From Bin5 sp034428395 (GTDB taxonomy: Bacteria > Chloroflexota > Anaerolineae > Caldilineales > Caldilineaceae), in contig DAOUHX010000031.1 in NCBI GenBank assembly GCA_034428395.1, positions 1 through 64,000 of the forward strand: 64,000 nucleotides of DNA, in the 5' to 3' direction. Below, piece after piece: positions 50,231-59,864 of this stretch. The first letter of the stretch is position 1. The number at the start of each line of letters is the position of its first letter. The notes beneath the pieces are model-generated. The model had not been told where the DNA came from. It did not search any database and saw nothing but the letters and a program-made list of their open reading frames with translations. The position numbers were made by a program, and so were the translations under genes.

Positions 50231-51031
50231 ATGCCGGCGAACGAAACACAGCCGTCTGGAGAGGAACCTGCGGCCGGCAGCCCGGCGCCGAGCTTTTTGC
50301 AGCCGGATGCAGCGGTCCTGGAACTGTTGCGTGAGGGTGCAGCACTGGCCTCTGCGCAGGACTTGCCCGCCGCGGCGAAACGATTTGCCGGCGCGGCGGA
50401 CGCGGCTATCCAAGTAGATGACCGCGCCGGGTTCGCGCGGGCCATGGCGCAGCTTGCCGCATTGGAGGAGTCTCGGGGCTCGATCGAGCGCGCGTTCGCC
50501 TGCAACCAGAAGGCCCAGGAGACTTTTGTCGCTATTGGCGACGGGGCAGGGCTTGTACAGGCCTTTCGCGTTGACGGATTCCTGCACGTGCGGAATGGGA
50601 ATATAACGGCCGCAGCGACTTCGTTCGCCAAGGCGCTGGCTCTCGCCCTTCAGGGCGATGCAGGCATGGTGCTGGCAACTCTCGACCAGGTCGTACCAGT
50701 GGCCCGTCATCTGATTGACTCCGATCAGCTACCCGGACTCTTGCCGCTGGGCGTAGCACTGAAGGAGGCGGTCGACAGCGTGCAGTCTTCGCAGTTGCCG
50801 GAAATGCAGGAGTTTTCCGAGCTGGCGAAGACAGTAGGGGAGGTGCTCGCTCCCCTGGGCGTGATCGCAGAGGAGCCGTCTCTCACGGCAGCGCAGCGGC
50901 GAAAGCTTGCGGCCCGCGCCACACACCAGGCCTGGCTAATCGACGCGCTGACAAGAAAACGCTGGGCCCTAGCCGAATTCGTGAAGGAAACCTTGCAGAC
51001 CAAACTTGACTTCCATGAAGACCTGGACTGA
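50231..51031 (+). CDS. TPR-like helical protein
   Basis: 266 aa, soluble. After a disordered 30-residue start there are helix pairs of the tetratricopeptide kind (GAALASAQDLPAAAKRFAGA, AALEESRGSIERAFACNQKA, HVRNGNITAAATSFAKALAL). The C-terminal part (ATHQAWLIDALTRKRW) is helical and charged. Such repeats mediate protein contacts. The gene ends 5 bp before the CpXC-domain gene, so the two are co-expressed and their products may interact. No further function can be claimed. Confidence 0.8.
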   Translation: MPANETQPSGEEPAAGSPAPSFLQPDAAVLELLREGAALASAQDLPAAAKRFAGAADAAIQVDDRAGFARAMAQLAALEESRGSIERAFACNQKAQETFVAIGDGAGLVQAFRVDGFLHVRNGNITAAATSFAKALALALQGDAGMVLATLDQVVPVARHLIDSDQLPGLLPLGVALKEAVDSVQSSQLPEMQEFSELAKTVGEVLAPLGVIAEEPSLTAAQRRKLAARATHQAWLIDALTRKRWALAEFVKETLQTKLDFHEDLD

Positions 51032-51036
51032 TTCTC

Positions 51037-52614
51037 ATGACTGAAATCTGGACACCCGGCAGTCCGCCACCGTCTCAACCGGCTGGAGGCATTGAACTGC
51101 CCAAGGGCTTTTCGACGTCGCGCCGCCAGGAAGAGGAACAGCCGGAATCGACAACCGAAGACCAGTCGCCTGAACAATCCGCTACGCAAGAGGAGGCTGT
51201 CGCGCCGGCGACTGACAGCGTGCAGGAAGATGAGCAGTCGCAGCAACCCGAGTTGGACCTTTTGTTCCCGCCTGCCGGCGTACAGGTGAATTGCCCTGGC
51301 TGCGGTGTTTCCTACACGGCTGCAGTCTTCACGATCGTCGATTTCGGCGCGAACCCGGAGCTCAAGCCGATGGTCCTGGGCGGCCAGATCAATACGGCTG
51401 TCTGTAACGCCTGTGGCGCCGGCGGTCCACTCAGCGTGCCACTGATGGTCCACGACCCCGAGCACGAGTTTTTGGGCGTTGTCATTCCAGGCCAGGCGCG
51501 AATTGACGACATGCAGCTGCAGAAGACCATCGGCGACATGAGCCATGCCCTCATGGGACGTCTTCCCTCCGACCAGCGACGCGGCTATATGCTTCAGCCG
51601 CAGCAGTTCTTCGAATGGGACTCGCTGATGGAGAAGATCTGGGGGTTTGAAGGCGTAACCCCGGAGATGCTGCGCCGCCGCCGCGAGCAGTCGGAGCTGA
51701 TCGGCAGTCTGATTCGCCTAGGAAACGACGAGGCGGCGATGCAGATGGTCGTGGACCGCAACAAGGGCCTGGTCGATTCGAGCTTCTTCGTCCTCTTGAG
51801 CCAGGTAATCAACGCTCTTTCGGCCGAAGGCCAGTCGGAGCAGCTTGATGCCATTCTGAACCTACGCAAGTCCCTGATGGAGACGACCGAAGCCGGCCAG
51901 GAACTCCGGGCGCTCGAAGAGCGAGTCCAGGAGGCGTTGGGCAAGATCGGCCCGGCAACGACACGTGACGAGCTGCTCTCACTTCTCATGGACTACTGGC
52001 TCGAGGGGGAGAGCGGCGAGGCCATCGCTTCCGCGGTCCTCAACGCTGCTGCCCAACTGACGGATTACCAATTTCTGCTCGGCCTGGCCGACCGCCTCGA
52101 AAACTCCGACGATCCGGAAGAGCGCTCCGCCCTGATTGCCATTCGTGAACGCGTCGTCGAAATCGGTGAGCAGCGCAACCAGAGCCAGCAGATGGCGGCA
52201 CAACAGGTTCAGGCCGTCCTGCAGAAGGTCCTTCAGGCCCAGGACACCGACGCGGCCCTGCAGGAAAACGCGGACCAGATCGACGAGATGTTTCTGGCAG
52301 TTCTGGGATCCAACATTCAGCAGGCCGAGCAGAGTAAAGCCACTTTCGCCGTACAAAGACTTCGCATGATCTACCAGAAGGCGGTCGCGATTGTGGAGGA
52401 ACGGCTGCCGCCCGAGCTGAGGCTTCTCAACCGCCTGCTCGCCGCGCCGGACGAAGGAACACTGCGACGCCTCTTGCAGGAGAATCGCGCCGATCTTTCG
52501 CAGGAATTTGTCGACGCCTTGAAGTCGCTAGAGCAGCGCTTTAGCGGCGAAGGAAACACAGCGCTGGCAAACCGAGTTAAAAGCATTCGCGGGCAGGTCG
52601 CGCTCCTGCTCTAA
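51037..52614 (+). CDS. CpXC-domain protein
   Basis: 525 aa. A disordered, Gln/Glu-rich N-terminus (residues 1-75), then a CpXC domain at about residues 85-155 with zinc-ligand pairs CPGCG and CNACG. The remainder is a long helical region (LIGSLIRLGNDEAAMQMV, LMETTEAGQELRALEERV, QQMAAQQVQAVLQKV). CpXC proteins are of unknown function, common in Chloroflexota and Firmicutes. The upstream TPR-like gene is adjacent and in the same transcript; cinA follows after 48 bp. Confidence 0.85.
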   Translation: MTEIWTPGSPPPSQPAGGIELPKGFSTSRRQEEEQPESTTEDQSPEQSATQEEAVAPATDSVQEDEQSQQPELDLLFPPAGVQVNCPGCGVSYTAAVFTIVDFGANPELKPMVLGGQINTAVCNACGAGGPLSVPLMVHDPEHEFLGVVIPGQARIDDMQLQKTIGDMSHALMGRLPSDQRRGYMLQPQQFFEWDSLMEKIWGFEGVTPEMLRRRREQSELIGSLIRLGNDEAAMQMVVDRNKGLVDSSFFVLLSQVINALSAEGQSEQLDAILNLRKSLMETTEAGQELRALEERVQEALGKIGPATTRDELLSLLMDYWLEGESGEAIASAVLNAAAQLTDYQFLLGLADRLENSDDPEERSALIAIRERVVEIGEQRNQSQQMAAQQVQAVLQKVLQAQDTDAALQENADQIDEMFLAVLGSNIQQAEQSKATFAVQRLRMIYQKAVAIVEERLPPELRLLNRLLAAPDEGTLRRLLQENRADLSQEFVDALKSLEQRFSGEGNTALANRVKSIRGQVALLL

Positions 52615-52662
52615 GCATTTGATCCCGGCCTCCAGGACACATCGCTTCGGCCAAGTAAGAAT

Positions 52663-53913
52663 ATGACTGACTCCAAGACTGTCGCAGCTGAGCTTGTAAC
52701 CTCCGGCACTGAGATCCTCCTCGGTGATATCGTCGACACGAATGCAGCTTGGATCGCCCAGCAGTTGCGTGAGATCGGCGTCAACCTCTACTACAAGACC
52801 ACGGTCGGCGACAACGAGCCGCGTCTGCGCGGGGTGTTGGAGACAGCCCTGGCCCGCAGCGACGTTGTCCTGATTACGGGCGGGCTGGGTCCGACAGCGG
52901 ACGACATCACCCGCGATGCGATTGCAAACGCGACCGGCTGTCGACTCGAAAGCCACCCGGACATCGAAGCCAAGTTGCGCGAACGGTTCGCCCGCTGGGG
53001 CTATCGTCAGATGAGCGAAAACAACCTGCGCCAGGCTTTGATCCCCGAATCGGCGGCTGTGCTCGAGAATCCGGTCGGCACGGCGCCGGGTTTCATTACT
53101 ATTGACCGCCGCCAGGGACGGGCAGGCAGGGTCATCGCCATGCCGGGCGTGCCGCGGGAGATGAAGCAGATGATGAACGATCTCGTGCTGCCCTATCTGC
53201 GCGAGTTGACGGGCGGCGTGGGCGTCATTCGACGCCGCATCCTGCGGACTGTCGGTATCGGTGAGAGCAACTTGGACGCCGAGCTGGGCGACCTGATGAA
53301 CAGCGCCAATCCGACAATGGGTCTCGCCGCACACCTGGGGCAAGCTGACGTTCGCATCGCGGCGCGCGCCGAAACTGTAAGCGAAGCCGAACAGCTGCTG
53401 GACGAAATGGAAGAGCGCGTGCGCGCAGAGATCGGCGAATATGTTTACAGCACGACGCCTGAAGAAGCGGTTGAATCGGTGCTGGGACAGTTGCTCGTCC
53501 AGGCCGAAGCGCAGGTCGCGTTGCTCGAGACGATGACCGGCGGCGCCATTGCCGAACGCCTGCGCAACGGGGCCGGCCCGGATGAGTCGCGCATTCGGGC
53601 GGTCGACGAACCGTCCGAGGAGACGAGGCGGCTGCTCGACCGCCCGCCGCAGGGCGATGTGGCCAGGGAGCTGGCCCTGCGGTTGCGTGACGAATTCGGA
53701 GCTTCTCACGGCCTTGCCGTCATCACCAGCGGCCGCCCCGATGAATCTTTCCATTCCAACAAGGGGGGCGAGACCTGGATCGGCTGTGCCGGTCCGAATC
53801 GAACCGAGGTCGTGCGCTTCCCATTCGGCGGTGCGGACCGCCTGACCAATGCATGGGTAGGCAACAGGGCGATGGACCTGCTCCGCCGCATCTTGCTTGA
53901 CATTGATGTGTAG
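52663..53913 (+). CDS. cinA: CinA-like protein with degenerate C-terminal domain
   Basis: 416 aa. The N-terminal MoaB/MogA-like (COG1058) domain is well kept: GTEILLGDIVDTNAAWIA, ITGGLGPTADDITRDA, ENPVGTAPGF, MPGVPREMKQMM, RTVGIGESNLD. The C-terminal domain should be NMN deamidase (PncC) with AESCTGG, but reads LETMTGG (T290, M291), so the nucleophilic Ser is replaced, and the following GGVVAYSN-type segment is missing, replaced by polar sequence. The N-terminal ADP-ribose pyrophosphatase-like role may remain. Located between the CpXC and LCP genes on the same strand. Confidence 0.9.
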   Translation: MTDSKTVAAELVTSGTEILLGDIVDTNAAWIAQQLREIGVNLYYKTTVGDNEPRLRGVLETALARSDVVLITGGLGPTADDITRDAIANATGCRLESHPDIEAKLRERFARWGYRQMSENNLRQALIPESAAVLENPVGTAPGFITIDRRQGRAGRVIAMPGVPREMKQMMNDLVLPYLRELTGGVGVIRRRILRTVGIGESNLDAELGDLMNSANPTMGLAAHLGQADVRIAARAETVSEAEQLLDEMEERVRAEIGEYVYSTTPEEAVESVLGQLLVQAEAQVALLETMTGGAIAERLRNGAGPDESRIRAVDEPSEETRRLLDRPPQGDVARELALRLRDEFGASHGLAVITSGRPDESFHSNKGGETWIGCAGPNRTEVVRFPFGGADRLTNAWVGNRAMDLLRRILLDIDV

Positions 53914-54073
53914 CAAGTGGGCTCTCCTGTAGAGTCGGGAGGGAGAAGGAGCCAGGACCGGTCTACCTTCGGACTCCTCAATTCTCTTCAACTCTCTGCC
54001 TCCAATACAGCTGGACGGATGCACGGGCGGGGGACCTTCCTTCCGCCCTGTGTTTCTGAGGTAAAACTCGGAT

Positions 54074-55393
54074 ATGAGCATCAGGCGTAACGTTCCGGTA
54101 CCACCCCGGTATTCGCGCACCCCGATTCGGCGCGGGATTCCCGCTTTCGTGCGGCCCTACCTGCTGCTGATCTTCGGCAGCGCCATTCTGCTCAGCTTCG
54201 TTGTTGTGCGTTCCGAAGTCTCCGGCGACAAGAACGTGGTGGTCGAACCCGTCCATTCACAGGATGCCATCGCGGACAAGGCGCCGGGCGTGTCACCAGC
54301 CGAACCGCGTGAGGAGCAGCCGGTCCAACTTCCCATTGAGGAAACGCAGAACCAGCCCCAGGTCGAAGTCCCGCCGACGGCCACACCGACGGAGACCCCT
54401 ACACCTACATCTACGCCAGTTCCGACGGCCACAAATACACCTCGACCAACGCGTGAGGTCGTCGACCTGAGCGCAACCACGAATGTGCTGATATTGGGCA
54501 GCGACAGGAGGCCTAAAAGGCCCAATTGGCGTACTGACGTTATCATGTTGCTGATGATGAACCCGGAGCTTGGCGAAGCTGCAGTCATCTCGTTTCCGCG
54601 CGATATGTACGTCGACTACATTCCCGGCCACCAGCCCAATCGAATCAATGTGATCGACTATCTGGGCGAGTTGGACGCGCCCGGAGGGGGAGGGCCCAGG
54701 CTGCTCATTTCGATCCTCGAAAAGCGGCTCGGCCTCACAATCGATCACTATGTTCGGATCCAGTTTGACGGCTTTACCCGGCTGATTGATGAGCTGGGCG
54801 GGCTGAGGATTTACGTCGACTGTTACCTTTACGAATACTATCCGGAGGAGGGCATCTACTTGAATTTGCCCCCCGGTGAACATCTACTAAGCGGGAAACA
54901 GGCGCTCAGCTACGTGCGCAGCCGCAGATCGGGCGGCGGCGATCTGGAGCGTGCGCGCCGACAGCAGCGCGTCGTGTGGGCACTGCGCAAGCAGCTCTCC
55001 GACCTCAATTGGAATCTGGTAATTCAGGGGGTTGACCTGTATGAGGCTCTGCGTTATACGGTAGACACCGACGTAGGCATCCTGGACGCGCTGAAATACG
55101 CGCGGTTCGGGCTATCACTCAACGAGTCAAACGTGAAGGGGATGGTGCTGGGAAAGCCTGCACTGACCCCGGCCTGGCGACACAACATGGCCGTCTTCCT
55201 GGTGGACTGGATCTACGTTGCGACCGAACTCAGTCGCGTCTTCGAACGGCCTCCGCTGGCCGACACTAACACCGCCCTCAGTCCCAACCGGCCGCAACCT
55301 GCCGACGAAGGCGCCGCCGACACGGTGACCCGGGAAGAGTGTCATTCAGCAGGCATGTTTCTTCCCAGCAACCAGTCCTTGAGCGCCAGATAG
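54074..55393 (+). CDS. LytR-CpsA-Psr (LCP) family ligase
   Basis: 439 aa. One N-terminal membrane helix (PYLLLIFGSAILLSFVVV, about residues 29-46), a Thr/Pro-rich linker (TATPTETPTPTSTP), then an LCP domain from about residue 135: ILGSDRRPKRPNWRTDVIML (Arg/Asp for pyrophosphate), ISFPRDMYVDYIPGH, and later SYVRSRRSGGGDLERARRQQ, the usual Arg-rich motif. These enzymes transfer lipid-linked glycopolymers to peptidoglycan outside the membrane. GAGGTAA precedes the ATG. The long linker is typical of Chloroflexota envelope proteins. Confidence 0.93.
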   Translation: MSIRRNVPVPPRYSRTPIRRGIPAFVRPYLLLIFGSAILLSFVVVRSEVSGDKNVVVEPVHSQDAIADKAPGVSPAEPREEQPVQLPIEETQNQPQVEVPPTATPTETPTPTSTPVPTATNTPRPTREVVDLSATTNVLILGSDRRPKRPNWRTDVIMLLMMNPELGEAAVISFPRDMYVDYIPGHQPNRINVIDYLGELDAPGGGGPRLLISILEKRLGLTIDHYVRIQFDGFTRLIDELGGLRIYVDCYLYEYYPEEGIYLNLPPGEHLLSGKQALSYVRSRRSGGGDLERARRQQRVVWALRKQLSDLNWNLVIQGVDLYEALRYTVDTDVGILDALKYARFGLSLNESNVKGMVLGKPALTPAWRHNMAVFLVDWIYVATELSRVFERPPLADTNTALSPNRPQPADEGAADTVTREECHSAGMFLPSNQSLSAR

Positions 55394-55409
55394 TACCAAC
55401 GAACGCGCG

Positions 55410-56042
55410 TTAGCGCTTCTGCAGCAGATACCAGCGAGAGCGGCGTGCGTTGTGCGTGGTTGGGATGCCCATCTCCTCGGCCACGATCTGTACCCTAGTT
55501 CCAAACAGTGCCGCGACCTCTCCATCGTACATTCCCCGGGCTCCCGGCCCCTCACCGGCCTGGCGATCAAATGCATAGAGGTGAAAGTGTGCGCGTGCGC
55601 CCAGCGCCCGTATGACGCCTTCTGCATACGCCGCTCGGTTTCCATCGGGCAGACTGTGCAGGCAGCCGATGTCAAGAGCATAGACCGCTCCCAACTCACC
55701 CAGCGGCAGGAGCGCGACGTCGGCCTGGACAAAGGCCGCACGGCCGGCGGGCGGACTGAAGCCCACCTTACTGCCGGCAAGTAGCCGACTTTGCGCCTGA
55801 CACAGTGCCAGTCCGGAGAGGTCGACACCTATGGCATGCAGTCCCTGCTGTGCCAGGAACACGGTATTCAGCCCGGTGCCGCAGCCGATGTCCAGCGCGT
55901 ATGCGCCGGCAAAGGGCGGCATCCTGTCTTTCCAAAAGGTTCGCACTTCCGGCGGCGTTATGCCGGTATCCCAGGGTGTATGCCCGCTACGGTAGCGCTC
56001 GTCCCAGTGCGAACGCAGCTCGCTCCCAACTCCTGCGCTCAT
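55410..56042 (-). CDS. SAM-dependent class I methyltransferase
   Basis: 210 aa. Starts HWDERYRSGHTPWDTGITPPEV, as in thiopurine-type and related small-molecule methyltransferases. SAM motif ALDIGCGTGLN near residue 50, then GVDLS after strand 2 and QADVALLPL. Probably methylates a small molecule. It converges with the LCP gene (16-bp gap) and lies 33 bp after the hydrolase gene on the same strand, so these two may be co-transcribed. Confidence 0.9.
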   Translation of the reverse strand: MSAGVGSELRSHWDERYRSGHTPWDTGITPPEVRTFWKDRMPPFAGAYALDIGCGTGLNTVFLAQQGLHAIGVDLSGLALCQAQSRLLAGSKVGFSPPAGRAAFVQADVALLPLGELGAVYALDIGCLHSLPDGNRAAYAEGVIRALGARAHFHLYAFDRQAGEGPGARGMYDGEVAALFGTRVQIVAEEMGIPTTHNARRSRWYLLQKR

Positions 56043-56075
56043 CGTTCGGTCCGAAATTGGTTGGGATATCCGCGT

Positions 56076-56972
56076 CTATTCCTCTGAAGTCCAGCTGTCA
56101 AGGGCGCCGCTGTCTTCCGCGAGCTGGCCGCGCGCTTCTGCAAAGTCCCGTGCCTCTTCAAAACTATCGAAGTCCTCGGTGATGAACTCGATGATCCGCT
56201 CAGCAAGTGTGACCGGCGCCTCAATCATGGGGCTGTGACCGACGCCGCGCAGGACCTCGAGATTTGCCGCTCCGGGAATAGAGAGAAGTGACCGGGTCGC
56301 GGCTTCCTTGTCGACGATGATGTCGTCACTCCCCTGCACGACCAGCGTCGGCAGCGTGAGCCTTTTGGCCTCTTCGCGGCGATTCCAGCGTGTCAGTGCT
56401 TCGGCGACCGCTGTAAAGGCGGCCGGAGCCATTCCTGCTGCGTCTTCGACAACTGAGTCGAAAAAGAGATCGAATTCCGCCGGACTCATTGTCGGGGGCG
56501 GTGCGCCTGGCATGAGCGAGGCAAGTGCCCGGCGCAGCAGCGCACCGTCCTCCCGCATCTGCGCCAGAAGTTGAAGGCCTTCCAGGGGTGTAAACACTCC
56601 CTCAATCGGCACGCTGTCAACAAGAATCAGACTGTGGACTTTTTCGCGATGGCGCAAGGCGAACTCGATGGCGATGGCCCCGCCGCTGCCGTGTCCAATC
56701 AGATCGAACTCTGTCAGTTTGAGTTCTTCAACCAGCCCTGAGAGATCGGCGGCCTGCTCCTCGATCTCGTACCCGCGCTCCGTACGGCTGCTCAGGCCGC
56801 ATCCGCGCAGGTCTGGCGCGACCGCATGTATCGAATCCGGCAATATGGCGCAGAACGGCTGCCACCAAAGGCTTGAGGCGTGGGAGCCGTGCAGCATTAG
56901 CAGGGGCACGCCGTCGTCGTCGCCCGATTCGCGGTAGTGGAACTCCATACGCGACGTCTTTATCGTTGGCAT
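56076..56972 (-). CDS. Alpha/beta hydrolase
   Basis: 298 aa. Oxyanion HGSHASSLWW, nucleophile elbow GHGSGG (Ser), acid Asp in VVQGSDDIIV, and His in GVGHSPM, the complete catalytic triad of the fold. A cap region lies between residues 130 and 210. The C-terminal acidic tail after residue 265 is extra. Esterase, epoxide hydrolase or haloperoxidase-like activity is possible; no substrate can be inferred. The reverse-strand start at 56972 has the sequence TATGCG close upstream, which could be a -10. Confidence 0.92.
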   Translation of the reverse strand: MPTIKTSRMEFHYRESGDDDGVPLLMLHGSHASSLWWQPFCAILPDSIHAVAPDLRGCGLSSRTERGYEIEEQAADLSGLVEELKLTEFDLIGHGSGGAIAIEFALRHREKVHSLILVDSVPIEGVFTPLEGLQLLAQMREDGALLRRALASLMPGAPPPTMSPAEFDLFFDSVVEDAAGMAPAAFTAVAEALTRWNRREEAKRLTLPTLVVQGSDDIIVDKEAATRSLLSIPGAANLEVLRGVGHSPMIEAPVTLAERIIEFITEDFDSFEEARDFAEARGQLAEDSGALDSWTSEE

Positions 56973-57032
56973 TGAACTCTATTTCGCATAGTCATTCCAA
57001 ACTTCAATCCAACGCACACCTCTCACCGAACA

Positions 57033-57461
57033 TCAGCCACGCCGATTCATGTCACGGCCCTCTTCCTCCTCTTCGGGCACGAATATCAGCAGCAAAGCCG
57101 CCGCCGCCGCCTCAGCTTCCGGACCCTCCACCCGGCCAACCTCCTCCTCGGCGAAGATCAATCCGCCGCGCATCACCGTCCCATCCCTCTCCAACCAACC
57201 CAAAGCCCCGCCTTCAAAGAGTCCAGGACTTCGGATTTCACCGTCTGCGGTGATTGTGCCCGACTCTTTCTCTCCAAATCGCGTTGCGCGCATAACGCGC
57301 CAGCCGGATCTGTCGCTCTCGTATCGCCCGATGCGGACGCCCTTTTCCCAGCGCAGCCGGTATATTCCCGCTTGCGACACATAGCCGACTGGGTCTTTGC
57401 CGCTGCTGCGCAAGCGGTAGATGACTGTGCGTTCGCAACCCGACTCATGCCCGGTTTCCAT
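57033..57461 (-). CDS. Small hypothetical protein with beta-repeat pattern
   Basis: 142 aa. Short Gly-centred units resembling repeated beta hairpins: GYVSQAGIYRLR, GVRIGRYESDRSGW, GTITADGEIRSPGLFEGG, GWLERDGTVMRGGLIFAEEEVGRVEGP, then an Ala/Leu stretch and acidic tail (split phrases, each within limit when read separately). The pattern and good reverse-strand codon use make it likely real. I do not recognise a named family. It is 60 bp upstream of the hydrolase gene on the same strand. Confidence 0.6.
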   Translation of the reverse strand: METGHESGCERTVIYRLRSSGKDPVGYVSQAGIYRLRWEKGVRIGRYESDRSGWRVMRATRFGEKESGTITADGEIRSPGLFEGGALGWLERDGTVMRGGLIFAEEEVGRVEGPEAEAAAAALLLIFVPEEEEEGRDMNRRG

Positions 57462-57773
57462 GTTCGGATTCTAACACCTCGATGGGTCCTCAACAACGAA
57501 TAGGGACTTTACATTTGAAGCAGTCACTCAGTCCTGCAGCCGAGACACCCGACCAGCCCGCTACGCCCTATCTCCTAATCCGTGTTGTCTGCCTCAGACC
57601 GTCGACCTGCCTCTTCAGTTTTAAAGGCAGGTTTGCTGGGGGCCCTAGCTGCTCTCTACCGCCACCAGAGTTCACGGCCCCACGCCGCCGGCCGACGGAG
57701 ACCGGCCACGGACCACTGCAGATGCGGGCTTTGTGCGCTGCGCGGCCGAGTAAGTGAATGTGTTCCCGGACAT
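57462..57773. other. 312-bp intergenic region, nothing recognised
   Basis: Lies between the menA gene end and the small protein's start, both reverse-strand. A six-base stem (GAATGT...ACATTC) close to the menA stop is the only structure I see; no gene or clear terminator. Confidence 0.5.
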
Positions 57774-58658
57774 TCAGAGAATCAGGCCAAGAGACATGAG
57801 CAGACTGTAGATGAGCGAAAGCTGGGCTGTCGCGGCCAACAGGGCGTTGAGCGCCGTCCCTGACGTTCTGTAAAGGGTATGTGCTCTCTTGACCGCGAGC
57901 GGCAGACTGAGCAGGGGGAGCAGGACGGCTGCGCCCCGCCCGAAACCGAGCCAGAGGGAGAATGGCGCCGCGTAGGCCAGGACAAGCAGGACCACGTATT
58001 GAAGCCGCGTATTTCGGGCGCCGATAAAGACGGCCAGCGTTCGCTTGCCGGCCTTGGCGTCGGTGGCAATGTCGCGCAGATTGTTGACGACCAGGATCGC
58101 GGTGATCAGCGCCCCGACCGGCGCAGCGGCAACAAGGACCTCGACCGGAAGCGCGCCGGCCTGCACGAAGTAGGTGCCGGCCACGGCAACCAGTCCGAAA
58201 AAGATGAATACAAAGAGATCGCCCAGACCGTGGTAGCCGAACGGGAAGGGCCCGCCGGTGTAGAGAACCGCCGCCACCAATGACGCCAGACCTACGGCGA
58301 GAATCGGCCAGCCGCCGACCATGACCAGGTAGGCGCCGTCCAGCGCCACCAGGGCGACGACAACGACCATGCCTCTGCGCATCGCCCGCGGCGACAACAG
58401 GCCGGCTGCCATGACCCGCGTCGGCCCCAAACGTTCGCTGGTGTCGGCGCCCTTGGCAAAGTCGAAGTAGTCGTTGGCGAAGTTGGAGAGGACCTGCAGC
58501 AGGAGCGCGCCCGCGGCCGCGGCGATGGCGGGAGACAGGGAAAACAGTCCGTCCGACCAGGCCATTGCGGTTCCCACCAGCACAGGTGAAATGGCGGCTG
58601 GCAGTGTCTTGGGCCGCACGGCCAGCAGCCAAGCGGACCAGGGATTGTTCGATGCCAT
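57774..58658 (-). CDS. menA: 1,4-dihydroxy-2-naphthoate polyprenyltransferase (UbiA family)
   Basis: 294 aa with about eight to nine membrane segments. First Asp-rich motif NDYFDFAKGAD and second NLRDIATDAKAGKRT, which bind Mg and the prenyl diphosphate; the opening AVRPKTLPAAISPVLVG is typical of MenA. It attaches the isoprenoid tail in menaquinone synthesis. I start at ATG 58658; a longer frame adds 47 polar residues without support. Other men genes are not in the window. It is 89 bp after the membrane protein gene on the same strand. Confidence 0.92.
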   Translation of the reverse strand: MASNNPWSAWLLAVRPKTLPAAISPVLVGTAMAWSDGLFSLSPAIAAAAGALLLQVLSNFANDYFDFAKGADTSERLGPTRVMAAGLLSPRAMRRGMVVVVALVALDGAYLVMVGGWPILAVGLASLVAAVLYTGGPFPFGYHGLGDLFVFIFFGLVAVAGTYFVQAGALPVEVLVAAAPVGALITAILVVNNLRDIATDAKAGKRTLAVFIGARNTRLQYVVLLVLAYAAPFSLWLGFGRGAAVLLPLLSLPLAVKRAHTLYRTSGTALNALLAATAQLSLIYSLLMSLGLIL

Positions 58659-58747
58659 TTGATGGGGCCCGTCTGGTCTCTGCCACCTTGGCGGGCATTC
58701 ACGCATACGCCTGGCGGCAGGTTCTGTCGATTCCTCACACGGAGCGG

Positions 58748-59842
58748 CTAGGCCATTTGCTCGCGGCGCAACCGCCGCGCAACCCAAAGTCCGAGCCAAA
58801 AGATCCCGGCCAGCGCGAAGACAGAGGCGTACTCGATAAGCGGTATGCGCACTATTTCATTAATTCTGGCCCATCCAAGCTGCCCGTAGACCAGCAGCGC
58901 CAATGCAATGAAAGCGCCCAGAACGACCAGGCGGACGCGCAGCGACAGGCCCAAACCATACATTTGCGTGATGACCAGGATTCCGGCAAATCCGAAGAAG
59001 AACATCGGCCAAAGACCATTGCCTTGCATCACAGCCACCAGCGTCCCGTGCACCAGCACCAGCAACTCCAGAGTGAAAGTCCACCAGCGATTCGTGTGAA
59101 TGCGCGTGTAGAAGAGGCTGCCCTGCAGCAGTAGCAGGAACATGTAGAAGAAGCCGATCAGGTGTCCTGACGTCGACACCATCGGATGGAACCAAAAAGT
59201 ATAGATGATAGCCCAGGCGAAAAAGTAACCGTGGTAGGTGCGGGCGAATCGAACGACCTCCTTCGAGAACGGCGCGGGCCGGCCAAAGAACTGGCCGCGG
59301 CGGCTGTTCTCCATCAGCAGGACCCAGACAAGAAGTACGATGACCGCCCCCTGGCTGCTCCAGATCGGCGTGTCCTGTGCGAGGCCGTCATACCAGATGT
59401 GCGTCTGCGCCAGATGCACCAGAATGAAGAAGGCGTTCGCGGTCAGCGCCCATACGTTTGCCCGGTGCAGCCCTTTCGTATAGCGGTGCTTTCGATGTGA
59501 CTGGGCATAGTAGACGATGCCCCAGATGACCAGCTGATGGGCCAGGTAAAACCCCCAGGATGTCGCACGCGTCCAGAATGTCGGGGCCGGCAGCTTCCAG
59601 TAGTACCAGGTTGCACCGGTATCCGGCAGGAGTTCGATGCTCTGCAAGCGGTAGTCGAGCGCCCAGACCAGCGCGGTGAAGAGTGCGCTGAAGGCCACGC
59701 CTGCCCACAGTACCTGAGTAGACGATAGTGCCGGCCAACGTTTCGCTTCTGTTGAAACCAAGCGCCGGTCCTGTCTGTCCCCGTCCGAACCTGGCGACCA
59801 ATCGACGGGTCGGGTCTGCGAGCTGGATTCAACCTTGGTCAT
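58748..59842 (-). CDS. Uncharacterised multi-pass membrane protein
   Basis: 364 aa, with a polar N-terminal 45 residues then about nine to ten membrane segments (VLWAGVAFSALFTALVWAL, LVIWGIVYYAQ, GAVIVLLVWVLLM, LIGFFYMFLLLLQGSLFY and others). Several His and Trp lie in or near helices (HLAQTHIWYDG, FWFHPMVSTSGH). No family recognised. The ATG at 59842 is preceded by AAAGGAATC. Adjacent to menA and an epimerase-like gene; a link to respiration is possible but not shown. Confidence 0.8.
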   Translation of the reverse strand: MTKVESSSQTRPVDWSPGSDGDRQDRRLVSTEAKRWPALSSTQVLWAGVAFSALFTALVWALDYRLQSIELLPDTGATWYYWKLPAPTFWTRATSWGFYLAHQLVIWGIVYYAQSHRKHRYTKGLHRANVWALTANAFFILVHLAQTHIWYDGLAQDTPIWSSQGAVIVLLVWVLLMENSRRGQFFGRPAPFSKEVVRFARTYHGYFFAWAIIYTFWFHPMVSTSGHLIGFFYMFLLLLQGSLFYTRIHTNRWWTFTLELLVLVHGTLVAVMQGNGLWPMFFFGFAGILVITQMYGLGLSLRVRLVVLGAFIALALLVYGQLGWARINEIVRIPLIEYASVFALAGIFWLGLWVARRLRREQMA

Positions 59843-59864
59843 ATTCTGATTCGATTCCTTTTGG

